A program made the position numbers and the translations under genes. A stretch of 64,000 nucleotides of DNA from Paragorgia papillata (lineage: Eukaryota; Cnidaria; Anthozoa; Scleralcyonacea; Coralliidae), in contig JAWNZC010000337.1 of NCBI GenBank assembly GCA_035771165.1, positions 2,521,501 through 2,585,500 of the forward strand, read 5' to 3'. The notes under the pieces were generated by a model. It was given only the letters and a program-made list of their open reading frames with translations. It did not search any database and was not told the DNA's origin. Shown one piece after another: positions 22,376 through 33,470 of the stretch (position 1 is its first letter; each line of letters starts with the position of its first letter).

Positions 22376-24466
22376 TTATACAGTAGTAGTGACTACGTCT
22401 GTATTGCCGCACCATTCATCGTCAGTATCCAGTGTGTAGTCTGGAGGTGGAAAATAAACCTGAGCGTTTTCCGTTGGAAGATCTTGTTCGGAATAAGCAG
22501 GAGGCGGATAAGCAGGAGGCGGATAAGGACCAGCCTGGAATTGTACATGATTATTATGAACAATTTGGGTGTTTTGTAGAGCGATAAATGTTGAACCAGT
22601 TTCTTGGTTGAGTACTTCTCCTGGTGGAGCTCGTCTACGCGAGACCGACGACACACCGCAACAGGAACAGACGACAATGGCGACGGGGATGACAATAGCA
22701 AGAACGCTTACAACAATTACAGCAATAATCCAGGAGGCTAAACCTTTGGCTACGTCGTTGAAACAAGCTGCTGACTTCGTACAAAAGTTGTTTCGGCAGC
22801 ATTCGTCTGGTCCACCACAATCGCTATCCGAGTTGCAAGACTGACCAACACAACCGTAATAACCACAGACATGGATTTGATTAGCATACCTTTGCTTACA
22901 GCAGTAGTAGTTGTTGTTATCGCAATCGCACTCGTTACAACCTGACTTTGTACAATGGTTGGTTGAGTTACAGCATTCACCTGGTCCACCACAATTCCTA
23001 TCTGAAGAGCAAGGCTGGCCAACGCAGCCGTCATAAGTACAGACACTTCGTTGTTGGTGGTAATCCTGTTTCTTACAGCAATATTGGTTATAACCACAAT
23101 CCGAGTTGGAAGAGCATTCGTTACAATCTAGATGTGTACAATATTTGCTCGAGCTACAGCATTCGCCTTGTCCACCACAATCACTATCCCGGTTGCAAGA
23201 CTGGCCAACGCAGCCGCCATAACCACAGATACGGTTTTGGGATCTATACCGTTGCTTACAGCAGTAGTAGTTCGAACCACAATTCAAGTTGGAAGAACAC
23301 TCGTCGCAATTTCGTGTTGTACATAACTTTTTTGAATTACAGCATTCACCTGGTCCACGACAATCACTATGTAAGCTACAAGGCTGACCAACGCAGCCGC
23401 CATAAACGCAGACATTGGTTTGGCTGGTATAACTTGGCTTACAGCAGTACTTGTTGTAACCACAATCCCCATTGGAAGAGCACTTGTCACAACCTGACGT
23501 TGTACAATAGTTGGTTGAATTACAGCATTCACCTGGTCCACCACAATCGCTATCTGAGAGACAAGACTGACCTACACAGCCGCCATGACCACAGACACGC
23601 TGTTGGTAGTAATACCTTTTCTTACAGCAGTACTTGTTGTAACCACAATCCGAGTTGGAAAAGCACTGGTTACAACTTGACTTTATACAATAGTTCCTCC
23701 AGCTACAACAGTCACCACCACAATCACTATACGAGTTACAAGGCTGACCAACGCAACTCAATAGACAGACGTTGGCTTGATACCAGTGTCTATGTTTACA
23801 GCAGTGCTCGTTCAAACCACAATCCGAGTTAGAATAACACTGATTTGATTTTGCGCAATAGTTGCTTTGACAGAATTCACCTGGTCCACGACAGTCACTA
23901 TTTAAACTACAAGGCTGACCAACGCAGCTGCCATAAACGCAGACATTGCTTTGGTCGGTATCCCTTTGCTTACAGCAGTACTTGTTGTAACCACAATCCA
24001 GGTTGGAAAAGCACTCGTTACAACTTGAATTTGTACAATACTTGCTCGAGCTACAGCATTCGCCTGGTCCACCACAACCACTATCCGAGTCACAAGACTG
24101 ACCAACGCAGCCGCCATGAGCACAGACATGCTGTTGATGTCTATACCTTTGCTTACAGCAGTACTTATTTTTAGCACAATCCCATTTTGAAGAGCACTCG
24201 TTACAACCTGACGTTGTACATAATTTCGTCGAGTTACAGCATTCATTTGGTCCACCACAATCGCTATTCCTGCGACAAGATTGGCCAACGCAACTCAATC
24301 TACAGACGTTGGTTTGATACAAGTATCTTTGTTTACAGCAGTACTTGTTCAAACTACAATCCGAATTGAAAGTGCACTCGTCATTAGCTTTGACTTGAAG
24401 TTTCGTTTTGCTCAACAAGAGAGCAACAGACAGGAGAACAGCAAAAGAGATGCTAAAATTACACAT
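22376..24466 (-). CDS. Type I membrane protein with nine cysteine repeats
   Basis: Single-exon gene of 696 residues from the Met at 24466; the frame stays open to another Met at 24589, but I chose 24466 because it starts a good signal peptide (MCNFSISFAVLLSVALLL, residues 1-27). The ectodomain has nine tandem repeats of about 60 residues, each pairing a module of the type DECSSNSDCGYNKYCCKQRY with one of the type CVGQPCSLHSDCGGPGECC. The C..DSDC...CC spacing recalls Dickkopf-N/EB/WAP-like small disulfide domains, but I cannot assign a family. One transmembrane helix follows (about 575-601, SWIIAVIVVSVLAIVIPVAI), then a tail of roughly 95 residues with a basic stop-transfer (SRRR), two PPAY and one PPDY motif (WW-domain ligands) and a terminal TTTV resembling a class I PDZ ligand. 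Likely a cell-surface adhesion or receptor protein; ligand unknown. Nested in the SMC4 intron, same strand; tandem paralogue of 15829-16650. Confidence 0.85.
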   Translation of the reverse strand: MCNFSISFAVLLSVALLLSKTKLQVKANDECTFNSDCSLNKYCCKQRYLYQTNVCRLSCVGQSCRRNSDCGGPNECCNSTKLCTTSGCNECSSKWDCAKNKYCCKQRYRHQQHVCAHGGCVGQSCDSDSGCGGPGECCSSSKYCTNSSCNECFSNLDCGYNKYCCKQRDTDQSNVCVYGSCVGQPCSLNSDCRGPGEFCQSNYCAKSNQCYSNSDCGLNEHCCKHRHWYQANVCLLSCVGQPCNSYSDCGGDCCSWRNYCIKSSCNQCFSNSDCGYNKYCCKKRYYYQQRVCGHGGCVGQSCLSDSDCGGPGECCNSTNYCTTSGCDKCSSNGDCGYNKYCCKPSYTSQTNVCVYGGCVGQPCSLHSDCRGPGECCNSKKLCTTRNCDECSSNLNCGSNYYCCKQRYRSQNRICGYGGCVGQSCNRDSDCGGQGECCSSSKYCTHLDCNECSSNSDCGYNQYCCKKQDYHQQRSVCTYDGCVGQPCSSDRNCGGPGECCNSTNHCTKSGCNECDCDNNNYYCCKQRYANQIHVCGYYGCVGQSCNSDSDCGGPDECCRNNFCTKSAACFNDVAKGLASWIIAVIVVSVLAIVIPVAIVVCSCCGVSSVSRRRAPPGEVLNQETGSTFIALQNTQIVHNNHVQFQAGPYPPPAYPPPAYSEQDLPTENAQVYFPPPDYTLDTDDEWCGNTDVVTTTV

Positions 24467-24636
24467 TCTTGACTGGTTTTCTAACAAACGCCGCACAAAC
24501 AGACTGTATTTATTATTGGTAATATGATCTAAGGTGCACACAATATAGACTATTGTCATTTGCTGTGAAAAATATGCGAAGCACGCCATCCCTCACCTTG
24601 AAAACCACTATGCAAAATTATTCTTATGTTATATAA

Positions 24637-24790
24637 AACCACTTTCGTAATAACGATTAATTTGAATATTCTTTTATGCGCATCTTAATAAGTCTTTCTG
24701 ACCTCGTTTATTTCGCTGCAACTCAAAAGAATCTTGGCTTCATACCGAGGTCAGAAAGGCTCATTTAGATGCATATAAAACTATATTATT
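24637..24790. mobile_element. MITE upstream of nine-repeat gene
   Basis: Orthologous position and nearly the same sequence as 16821-16975. Confidence 0.6.
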
Positions 24791-25342
24791 AACCCTTTAC
24801 GGTCGATTACCGGTCCAGGAGGTCTCCACTTGACGAGTAAAATCGTCTGGCGTTAGCCAGAGTAAAAGTAATAAGTTGCCAAAAGGCAACCATGCCCAGT
24901 AAAGGGTTAAAGTGAAGGCCTTTATAAAGTGATAGATAAAACATGAGCAGCCAATCTTTATGTGATATACAGATGCGAGCCGAATCGTAGTTAAAAACTG
25001 ATGTACAGAAGAAATGTTCAGTTTTATCGAATTACTCAAAGTTCGCATATAAAACTTGATTCCTAAGCATTTGAGTACATTTCTCATGTACCTCTCAAGT
25101 GGAAAGCTAGTACATGTATACATAGTTAATAGAACATATACATGGTTTGGAAACTCGTCCAAAGTGATTGTTCTATGTTTTTGTTCAAGTTTATGGAAAT
25201 TTGTGCAATTTCACGGTATTGTATTTTCTATATAATGAAGCAGTCATCCAATAGCAACGCTCGGGTTTAATTAGTGAGTTGCTTCATCGTCACGTGTTGA
25301 AGTGCTTCATCGTCACGTGTCCATAGAATTTACTTCCATATA

Positions 25343-25680
25343 CAGGGTGAATAAAAAAAAACTGATGCCTTTCATATTCAAATTAGCCGCATAGCGGCTG
25401 TAATTTGACAGAAGTTCCCTAAATATCTCATGGGTATACGAAGCATATCAAATAAGTGAACCCTAAATATCTCATGGGTATACGAAGCATATCAAATAAG
25501 GTTCACTTATTTGATATTCACTTATTTGATATGCTTCGTATACCCATGAGATATTTAGGGTTCACTTATTTGATATCGGCTTCGTATACCCATGAGATAT
25601 TTAGGGAACTTCTGTCAAATTACAGCCGCTATGCGGCTAATTTGAATATGAAAGGCATCAGGGTTTTTTTATTCACCCTG
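25343..25680. mobile_element. Mariner-like MITE (CAGGGTGAATAAAA)
   Basis: CAGGGTGAATAAAAAAAAAC and complement, TA on each side. Long arms with repeated CCCTAAATATCTCATGGGTA. Only in the second duplicated segment. Confidence 0.68.
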
Positions 25681-27765
25681 TATAAGGAACTCCATTGTCA
25701 GTTCAACATGACCATGCTTCGTGTTGAAAGACAATAGAGCTTTCTATTAACTATGATGTATATTACAACCAACGCTATATATATATATATTTCTAAAACT
25801 CATTAATAATTATTCATGAGGAAAATTCAAAAGAAATTAAGATTTAATCAATATCTGTTTACCCCGGTACAGAACTGATATCAGTTTAATAAAACATCAG
25901 TTCTGTATCACATTTGCAGACACTGATATCAGTTCTGTAGCAAGTGTACAGACACTTCGCACGTCACTTCGAATATAAAATGTGGGACTAATACTAAATC
26001 AAAGCGCATGCTCACATCAGTAATTTAATAATCGTAGCCTAGTAAACCTTACCTCGAAGGTTTATCAGCTCTTAACATGATTTATTTTTCGCTAATTCGT
26101 GTCCGTTCTGTATCGGGATACAGACACTCGGCCTCGCCTCGTGTCTGTACACCCCGATACAGAACGGCCACTCATTCTGTAAATAGTACATATATATTTA
26201 TAAACGCAAGTGGTGATTGCTGAAAAGCAGTGTTTCTATAACTCTATGGAAAACATGGATAGATTACGCCATCCAATACGCCATCATTCTAATTAAAACT
26301 TGTACATAAACAGTGTTATACACCATCAAACGCCATCGAATACGCCATCCATGGAAGGTAATGAGAATTTACGCTTTTTATTTGGATTAATTTTAACGTT
26401 TAATCTATTTTTGACGGGTTATTTTGTCCCCGAGCCCGGGCGTAGGGCCGAAGGCCCGGAGCACGGTGAGGGTGCTAATCTCGACACGCGCGGAGTCGTT
26501 TTACACGCGTGGACAAACGTGATATGCGAACGAATTTCTGTGATCTGAATATTTATTGTATTTATTTATTTGTATATATATATGTGTGGACGGACCATGC
26601 GCGGTTAAGATTGTGGGGCACTGGGGACAATATAGTTCTTGACAAAAAGATTTGAACTAACAACATAATTTATTCTTGACAAAAAGACTTGAGAAAGGAG
26701 TTTTGGGGAAACGTATATCACTTTTGAAAGAACCGAAACAAATCAACGTCTACGTAAAAAGCAAAACAACGTCTTGAGTAGAAGGAAACCCGTCAAACCG
26801 AAATTCGCGATCGAAAGCAAGAGTGAAACTTGAAACCGACGAAGAAATAAAGGCATGCAAAACGGTTTAAGTTTACGATAAAAATATAGAGCCGACCGCT
26901 CTCAGTAATCTGACGAACATTTTGTAGTAAAACTGTTCGAGTTTCCGTATGTATATCCTATCACTGTTAATTTTGTTTTCTCTTTTGTGTGTCCCTAAAG
27001 TATTTTAAACTTATCCATTGCGTGTTAGTTTGCTTGCCTGTTGTATTTTTTATCTGTTGCTGCCGTCTTAATATCTTCTTACAAATAGTTTTCTTATTGT
27101 AAAACCACTTGTGACTAACGTAACTTGTCCATAATTGGTATAAAAAGTAGCAATTTTTCTTCTGTAAAACATACAAATGCTGTTGAAATATTTATTAACA
27201 TGTAGGTGAAAACAATTTCAGCACATTGAAATGTCATTAAATGAATATTGCCGTGACAGCCTGCCATGCAGGTAGTTGTTTGATAGTTTTCAACCAATTC
27301 AGTGCCTTTGAAAAATGTTTTCAGATGCTGTAGCGATGTTTTTTTTGTAAACATGGAAAGAAAGAAGTGTAAAATATAACCCTAATATTTTGACAAATTT
27401 TTTCCCGCCTGCCTCGGTCTTTTCTTTGTTCCTCGTTACCTTTTTCTTCAAAAAATAGAGTTATTAAAACTGCAGTTTTTTTATTTCAAATATTCTACTA
27501 GAATTAAAACTATATTTTGATCAACAGGAGTGCCTATTTCCAGGCCCCCATGCAATAAAAAAGAGCGCAAGTGTTTCTAATCAGAAGGAATATCAGGGGT
27601 ATTTACAAAAAATCATGCAAAAGCGGGCGAGGGGTTATTGCGTTCATGTATTTCTAGTAATTTCTCTGTAATCTCTCGTTTTCCCAAACTTCCCCTCGTA
27701 TTTCTATAACTCTATAGAAACATGGAAATGTTTATCTATTACTTATATATATATATATATAATAG

Positions 27766-27985
27766 GTTGCGTCTTACGCACGCTGTGATTGGTCAATTAT
27801 GTCACGGAAAATTTCTTAGCCTTATTTCATAAAAGAAATAGAAAATGGATGCCCTGTGTTTATATATCCTGATGCAAACACTCGAGTGAGTTTGGGAGAA
27901 TTCGAAAGTACTTATAGTTCACATAAACTTTCGAATTCTCCCAACTCACTCTCGTGTTTGTATAAACACGGGCGGCCATTTTCAA

Positions 27986-28018
<33 letters not shown>

Positions 28019-28436
28019 CTATAAGTGGGCTTACCTCAAATGTTGATGGTCGCTACTGTCAGTTTCACGCTAGGCGATAAGTATATTCGCTCTATCTTTA
28101 AGGTATTGAGCACTTTTCGACATTTCGCGAACAACACTTTGTTTGTTTGAATATATATAAATATATATATATATTTATAAAATAGGTTGCGTCTTACGCA
28201 CGCTAAATTACCGTGTTTATATCAGGCTATGTAAACACGGTTGTGATGTCACGGCAAGTTTTTTAGCCGTATTTCATAAAAGAAATAGAAAATGGATGCC
28301 CTGTGTTTATATAACCTGATGCAAACACTCGAGTGAGTTGGGAGAATTCGAAGTACTTATGTAAACCTTTCGAATTCTATACATAAACCTTTCGAATTCT
28401 CCCAACTCTCGTGTTTGCATCAGGCTATATATATAT
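27766..28436. repeat. Two more copies of the TTGCGTCTTACGC repeat
   Basis: Copies at 27766-27990 and 28186-28436 separated by TA-rich sequence; the second has a duplicated CTTTCGAATTCT block. Confidence 0.55.
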
Positions 28437-28622
28437 ATGAGTAAAATTTGTTCTCAAGCTTTATACTTAGAAAAATGTCTGAGTGTCCCTGACCGGAATC
28501 GAACCCGCGACTTTCTGATATCTAGACAGACCTTGGAGATATCAGAAGGTCGCGGGTTCGAATCCCGTCAGGGATACTCGGACATTTTTCTGAGTATAAA
28601 GCTTGAGAACAAATTTTACTCA
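28437..28622. mobile_element. Palindrome of tRNA 3' halves
   Basis: Two inverted arms of about 85 bp; each ends inward with a tRNA 3' half (right arm 28546-28574: GGTCGCGGGTTCGAATCCCG then TCAGGGA, a T-arm with B box and the acceptor strand). Left arm is the complement. No tRNA 5' half is present. Confidence 0.6.
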
Positions 28623-28639
28623 TATTACACCAAGCTACA

Positions 28640-28649
28640 AACTTCACTT

Positions 28650-28700
<51 letters not shown>

Positions 28701-29130
28701 CTATTTGTCAAACCATGAATTGTAAAATGACTGGATGTCTGGATAGGAAACTAATAGTCACGTGGGGCGCTTTGAGCTCTTTGATTCGTTAAATCGCATT
28801 CTACTCAGTTTGCAAAATGGTTGAAATAGTTGAAAATTGTGATGTCACGAATGGCGTATATAAGTATGCTTGTTTTACTGAGTTTCTTCAAATTATTTTT
28901 ATTCTCACATTAGATGATTATGTTGGCATTTCAAATTATTTTATCGTCAAACCGTTTAAACATATGGTCTATCCTGCCTCGTCCCCAGTCGCTTCAGATT
29001 GAGATCTGGTCGATCATGGAGGGAAGGGGAAGGGGGGGGGGGGGGGGGGGGGCTATATGGGTGCGCGCAAAGAATGACGGGAAGAGGAGAAAAGGCGAAG
29101 CGACTGGCAAATCGTGCATCCAAGATGGCG
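28640..29130. other. TA repeat and poly-G stretch
   Basis: (TA)n at 28653-28696 and a poly-G run at 29027-29052; no other feature. Confidence 0.6.
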
Positions 29131-29139
29131 TAGTCTGTA

Positions 29140-29379
29140 ATGGCGGCGGGCGAGATGGAAATTGACGCGAACCTTTACAGGCCAATCCACAAGGCCTTCC
29201 AAGCGAAGAAAGTTATTTGTCCAGAGGCTCAATGTGTCCAGAACTTGTTATTCTTTGAGGAGAGTGGACTAGGACAACATTATCGCGTAATTCATAAGAA
29301 GGAGGCGGATTTGGCTGAAGCTTCTCTGTTAATATCGAATGATTGTATTCCCATAGGCCAAAAGGGCCTGACATGTTGA
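29140..29379 (+). CDS. Short ORF with C2H2-like motif
   Basis: Rightward ORF of 79 codons, ATG in a good context (aatggcggcg) at 29140. It contains CPEAQC and then HYRVIH, giving C-x4-C-x14-H-x4-H, close to but longer than the C2H2 zinc-finger spacing (C-x2-4-C-x12-H-x3-5-H). No other domain. It may be a first exon of a spliced gene, as the last residues (GQKGLTC) look like read-through, or a chance ORF. It converges on the leftward nested gene ending at 30628. The upstream flank has a poly-G tract at 29027-29052. Confidence 0.35.
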   Translation: MAAGEMEIDANLYRPIHKAFQAKKVICPEAQCVQNLLFFEESGLGQHYRVIHKKEADLAEASLLISNDCIPIGQKGLTC

Positions 29380-30112
29380 GAATTCAATGGTGTTGGCCAC
29401 AATGGGCTAAACAATGAAAACATATTCTAGTCCAAACCTTGGAAAATGTTGTTGAAACTTGTGTCAGTTTTCCTCCATATGATATTAATAATTTAACCAT
29501 CAATGATGTAGTTTCCCCCTCCTTTAGAATATTGTACAGTTAATTAAAATATATTTCACCCTGTTGGACATCATTATTTACTTTTTAGCCCTGTATATAG
29601 GCCTGTACTTGAATATAATTTCACCTGTATTATATTTTTGACTACAGAGACAAAGGTTTTCATAAACCTGTAAATATCATTTTCATCAAAACATATATAA
29701 TTATAAATTATGTACATAACATTTTAAACAGTTCATTTTACTCTTTTTAAATTACTATTACACCAAGTTCATAAACGACTTATTACTGTTCATAAAATTC
29801 TGCTTTCCAATTTTATTAACCCATTAAGGGGCAACTGGGCAAGGGCACCTTTAAACATTGTATTCTTGCTAAGGCCAGACAATTGTATTCACCTAAGTGA
29901 TGAGCCCTGATGTGACCTAGCTCCTTAATGGTTAATAATATATTAGATAAATTATAAATAAAATTACTTTATTAGCCCTATTATGGTATTATAATTATAT
30001 TAAAGTTTGTATAATAATTATACTGTACACAGTGAACAAGAAAACTGTATATATGAAAATATGAAATCCTTGTTCTGAAAACTTAAATTTTGTAGGATTT
30101 AATTATTGTCAG

Positions 30113-30590
30113 TTATTGTCGTGGCAATAGAAGTGTTCCTAAAATATTGTCGCAAATCAATTGATCCAATGAAGTGCGTTGAACAGCTACTTGCTTGGTA
30201 TTTCATGTAATATTTCAAAGCCGACAATGAGGACTGGACCATATTGAACTAATTGCAAGGACTTGAAATCAATCCGATCCAGTCCGAATTGGAGGTTTTG
30301 AAATGACATCTCAAACAAATCAGTATTTTAAGAGAAAATCAAGGTGAAAGTTTGCTTAATTTATGTAATTCCTTCCTCTGATATCCAAACACCGACGCCG
30401 ACGCGGTGCTTATTTCCTTTGTGTTCTACTCATGAATTATTATTGAGTTTGAGATTGGTTTGTCAAAACTCGTAAACCAATCAAATGTAAAACTGGAAGT
30501 TGTTCAACAAACTTCGCTGAATTAATTGGCCAGCGTGAGAAAATGAATCGCAGCAATATTTTAGGAACACTTCTATTGCCATGACAGTAA
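30113..30590. mobile_element. MITE, GTGGCAATAGAAGTGTTCC ends
   Basis: CGTGGCAATAGAAGTGTTCC TAAAATATTG and complement. It follows the stop of the unrecognised nested gene by about 40 bp. Confidence 0.62.
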
Positions 30591-30627
30591 TAGTACAGAT
30601 GAGTAACAAAGTTTCAAACAAAGTAAC

Positions 30628-30740
30628 TTAGTTGGAATCACTGCCCTCATCCTCACATTCATTCTCCTCATTCACCATTCCAATGGTTCCATATGGTGCA
30701 AATAATTTTCTGCTGAAGTTTTCCAAAACTTTTTTCTTTC
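30628..30740 (-). CDS. Unrecognised nested gene, last exon
   Basis: 113 nt from acceptor TTCAAGTAG: completes an Arg codon, then 36 codons (KKKVLENFSRKLFAPYG, TIGMVNEENECEDEGSDSN) and a TAA stop. The basic KKK run followed by an acidic tail is typical of small nuclear proteins but proves nothing. The 3' UTR would run into the palindromic element at 30120-30590. Confidence 0.6.
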
Positions 30741-31303
30741 CTACTTGAAAATGCCAGGTTGACATAATACAATATACACAGAGTTAAGGGAAAGGTTATT
30801 TCATTTTCATTGGTTATTTCATTGGTTATTATTCATTTGATATTATTCATTCATTCAAACTGTATGCAACATCTAATAAATGGAGTTAATATAGTGGAGC
30901 TATAGTAACTTTACAAAATATCAAGAAATATTGCTATACATTACCATTGTTGTTCTGTTCAAACCAAAAGAATTGGTGAATGGTGACCAGTTGTTTTGCA
31001 CACAATCAGTTTGCCCACAAGGTTCCGCTCTTTAGGAAACAACTTTTACTTGTGGAAGACTGTGGCAGAAACTATCTAGGTAGTTTGCTAAGTCCCCAGA
31101 TAGGATAAATTAGCTGTGGATTTAGGTACAGTGGTAGGGAAATTGACTCAAGTACTGTATTCTCCAATGTCAAACACCCCTGGGGTCCCCCCTCCCCCAC
31201 CCATAGACTGCAATATGGTAACCACCAATAAACGCAGACAAAACAGGACAGATAGATACATGTAACATAAGTTAGGTATACAGGTAAAAAGGATATTGTT
31301 TAC

Positions 31304-31480
31304 GTCCACATTTGTTCTCTCTTCCAGCAATAGATAAGTTTTTCTTATCTTTAAAACCAAGATACGACAGTACACTCGCAACAGTTAATTCATGCCCTTC
31401 TTGAATTTCAAAACTTTCTCTTAGAAGCAAATCTAGGGTTGCCTTTCGTTCTGCAACTTCACGTCCACTAGGTTTTCCTC
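31304..31480 (-). CDS. Unrecognised nested gene, exon 3
   Basis: 177 nt with acceptor GGCCATAG and donor GGAC/GTAAAC. Two bases complete a codon, then 58 codons read GKPSGREVAERKATLDLL through SIAGRENKCG, plus one base. Helical, mixed charge, no motif recognised. Phase joins exactly to exon 4. Confidence 0.6.
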
Positions 31481-31691
31481 CTATGGCCAGATAAAATCAT
31501 GTTAGGCCTAGTTCAAACGTCAAACTTAATTTCACCACTGCTGAATCTATTAATGAAAATTGCCTGACTTATTTGCATTAGATATGAAAAGTTCGACGTT
31601 TGAACAAGGCCTTAATTTCTTTAAGTAAAATCTCACTAAAATGTCAAACAGGACTTGTAAATATGTATTGGTTTATAAATTATATACATAC

Positions 31692-31838
31692 CAAGACATT
31701 AAATCGCTTTGGTTTTGGCAAATTATCCAGCTTGTTTCGACGAAGGTGTCAGATGATGCTTTCCTCCGATCAGACTATCGTCTAAATTGCTCTTAAGCAA
31801 ACGGTCAGTACTTGGTGTGCTTGTCCTTGGTGGATCAT
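31692..31838 (-). CDS. Unrecognised nested gene, exon 2 (model uncertain)
   Basis: The acceptor CATTAG at 31839-31840 joins exon 1 in frame (DDPPRTSTPSTDRLLKSN, LDDSLIGGKHHL). If the exon extends to the good donor CTTG/GTATGT at 31692 its length (147) preserves phase, but the frame meets TAA after SSKQAG. Either an earlier weak donor is used (GT at two points in the first 45 bases would restore the frame), or transcripts ending here give a truncated protein, or there is a frameshift. A second frame at the end of the exon reads RRNKLDNLPKPKRFNVL but does not join exon 3. Confidence 0.35.
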
Positions 31839-31969
31839 CTAATGATAAAAATTTGTTATAAGAATTAAAAGCCTCCCTAACCATGGGCATTTTACCTAAA
31901 TTTGAGTATAAACAAAAAAGGTATGGCTACATGGCGCACACCTGGCTGACGCTGTAATTCAACACTTAC

Positions 31970-32075
31970 CGTGAATAGACAGATTGCCAAAAGAAACATC
32001 CAGACCATCAGAAGAATCAGAAAAAATGTCTTCCAGGACCAATAACGGACCATTGTCGTCAAGAGCCTCCGCCAT
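31970..32075 (-). CDS. Unrecognised nested gene, exon 1
   Basis: First exon of a small leftward gene nested in the largest SMC4 intron. ATG at 32075 starts 35 codons (MAEALDDNGPLLVLEDIF, SDSSDGLDVSFGNLSIH) and one base, ending at CACG/GTAAGT. The protein begins acidic and serine-rich. Joined with exons 3 and 4 it yields a small protein of about 150 residues: acidic N-terminus, a helical middle (GREVAERKATLDLLLRES, TVASVLSYLGFKDKKNL) and a very acidic end (NEENECEDEGSDSN). No domain is recognised. Support is good splice sites, compatible phases and a final stop, not homology. Confidence 0.6.
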
Positions 32076-32345
32076 AGCTTAAATCAAGCCATTTTCACTG
32101 TTTCGAACAAATTTACCGACTTTCGACACACGATTTCGCAGGCTCTTCTCTTCTCTCACATGGCCTTCCCATCAACCATTGCGCGCGCTCTATGCTAGTT
32201 CACTTGCTTCACAAACGCGAATTATTTTCCTAAAAATTATAAGAGCCTGTGGAGGAGGCAGTGGTCTATCTACTTTGTTCCATATTGGGTTCATGACATA
32301 ATAATTTCCCGTCACGTTTTAGAGTAGAATAGGCCATTTGCACGA

Positions 32346-32700
32346 TGATGACACGTCATCAGATCTACAATTACCAGAATGCTTTGCCAGTATTCAAGGG
32401 TTTCGGATAAAAGGGATGACTCATCCAGTCCTTTCGCGGCTTTTCCAAAATATGTCGTCAAATTTGTTTTTTCCAAATTTCTCGCCAAGCTTCAGTGAGT
32501 CTCAAGATTTTAGCAATCTTTTCGATACCCTAACCACAACACAAACCCTGATTGGAAATCTGGTTTACCCCCTAGCTTTTTGGAAAAACATATTTAACAA
32601 CATATTTTGGAAACGCCGCGAAAGGACTGCATGGGTCCCTTTGAGTCATCCCTTTTAGCCGAAACCCTAGAATACTAAAGCCTTCTGGTAGTTGTAGTCA
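32346..32700. mobile_element. MITE with GGGTTTCGG arms
   Basis: CAAGGGTTTCGGATAAAAGG through CTTTCGCGG pairs with 32610-32668, and outer blocks ACTACCAGAAGGC-like pair as well. The 106-codon ORF across it is a by-product. Confidence 0.6.
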
Positions 32701-32808
32701 CCCAACGCTAACTACTTAAAATTAACAGTGCGCCTGTTACGGCGCATTTAAACAAATAACTACATGTAGTTCATATTACAATTAACAGGGAGAAAAAGTA
32801 TTGCAAAC

Positions 32809-32930
32809 CTTTTTGTATCTTTCAGTTTTTCTTTCCCATTTTCTAAGTTTTCTTTAGCTTCTTTTTCCTGATTCTTCAGACCATCCTGCTGGGTACTGTA
32901 TATTTCCAACTCACTCTTCGCTACGTCCAG
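32809..32930 (-). CDS. SMC4: SMC4 exon l: coiled coil
   Basis: 122 nt: 40 codons (LDVAKSELEIYSTQQDG, LKNQEKEAKENLENGKEKL, KDTK) plus two bases (AG). The DVA.SELEIY pattern is conserved in SMC4. The intron that follows is 21.4 kb and houses the nested genes. Confidence 0.93.
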
Positions 32931-32963
32931 CTAAAAAGTAACAGTAATTGTCACCTTATTAAT

Positions 32964-33470
32964 AGGTGGTTTTCACTGTGAAGTCACAAAATTCTAAAAT
33001 GCTTATTATTAAACCTACAAGTTGGTTGTTTTATATTTTGTAGATCGTTATTACAGAGTTTTGAATTATATTATTGCTGACGTCAGCATAATTTTCAAAT
33101 GTCGTTAAAAGCCACTTTGTGTCACAAACATGGCGGCCAAAAAACGAATGCTCCTATAAAGTGTAGTTTCAACCAGAACTTTCAGATTGTACATCAGATG
33201 TAATTAGACATCACTTCTACAGCTTAACAAAGCTTTATACGTTGAATTGTGTGTAAAATCCGGCTTTTAACGACATTTGAAAATTATGCTGACGTCAGCA
33301 ATAATATAATTCAAAGCTCTGTAACTCAAGAAGGAATACTTGTATCGACTTAAAATTTTCCAGGAAGATTCGTAATAACGATCTACAAAACATATAAAAC
33401 AACCAACTTCGTAGGTTTCATAATAAACATTTTAGAATTCTGTGACGTCAGAGTGAAAACCACCTAATTA
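32964..33470. mobile_element. 507-bp palindromic element
   Basis: Arms from AGGTGGTTTTCACTGTGAAG to GTCGTTAAAAGCC pair with 33255-33470. CTGACGTCAG blocks occur in both arms. About 35 bp from the acceptor of SMC4 exon l. Confidence 0.68.

Larger units (their letters stand above)
21440..27573 (+). repeat. Segmental duplication, unit 2
   Basis: Carries the nine-repeat gene. Offsets to unit 1 change from 6547 (gene end) to 7816 (gene start) because of the extra cysteine repeats, and back to about 6935 at 26585, reflecting private insertions on each side. Confidence 0.8.

Noticed and set aside
22948..23832. 294-codon plus-strand ORF and others opposite the nine-repeat gene
   Set aside because: Shadow frames created by the regular cysteine-repeat DNA; the minus frame has signal peptide, ordered cysteines, TM helix and tail.
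31692..31760. Frame RRNKLDNLPKPKRFNVL as part of the nested gene
   Set aside because: A TGA lies directly before it and its phase does not join exon 3.
32338..32658. 106-codon ORF
   Set aside because: Runs through both arms of a palindromic MITE.
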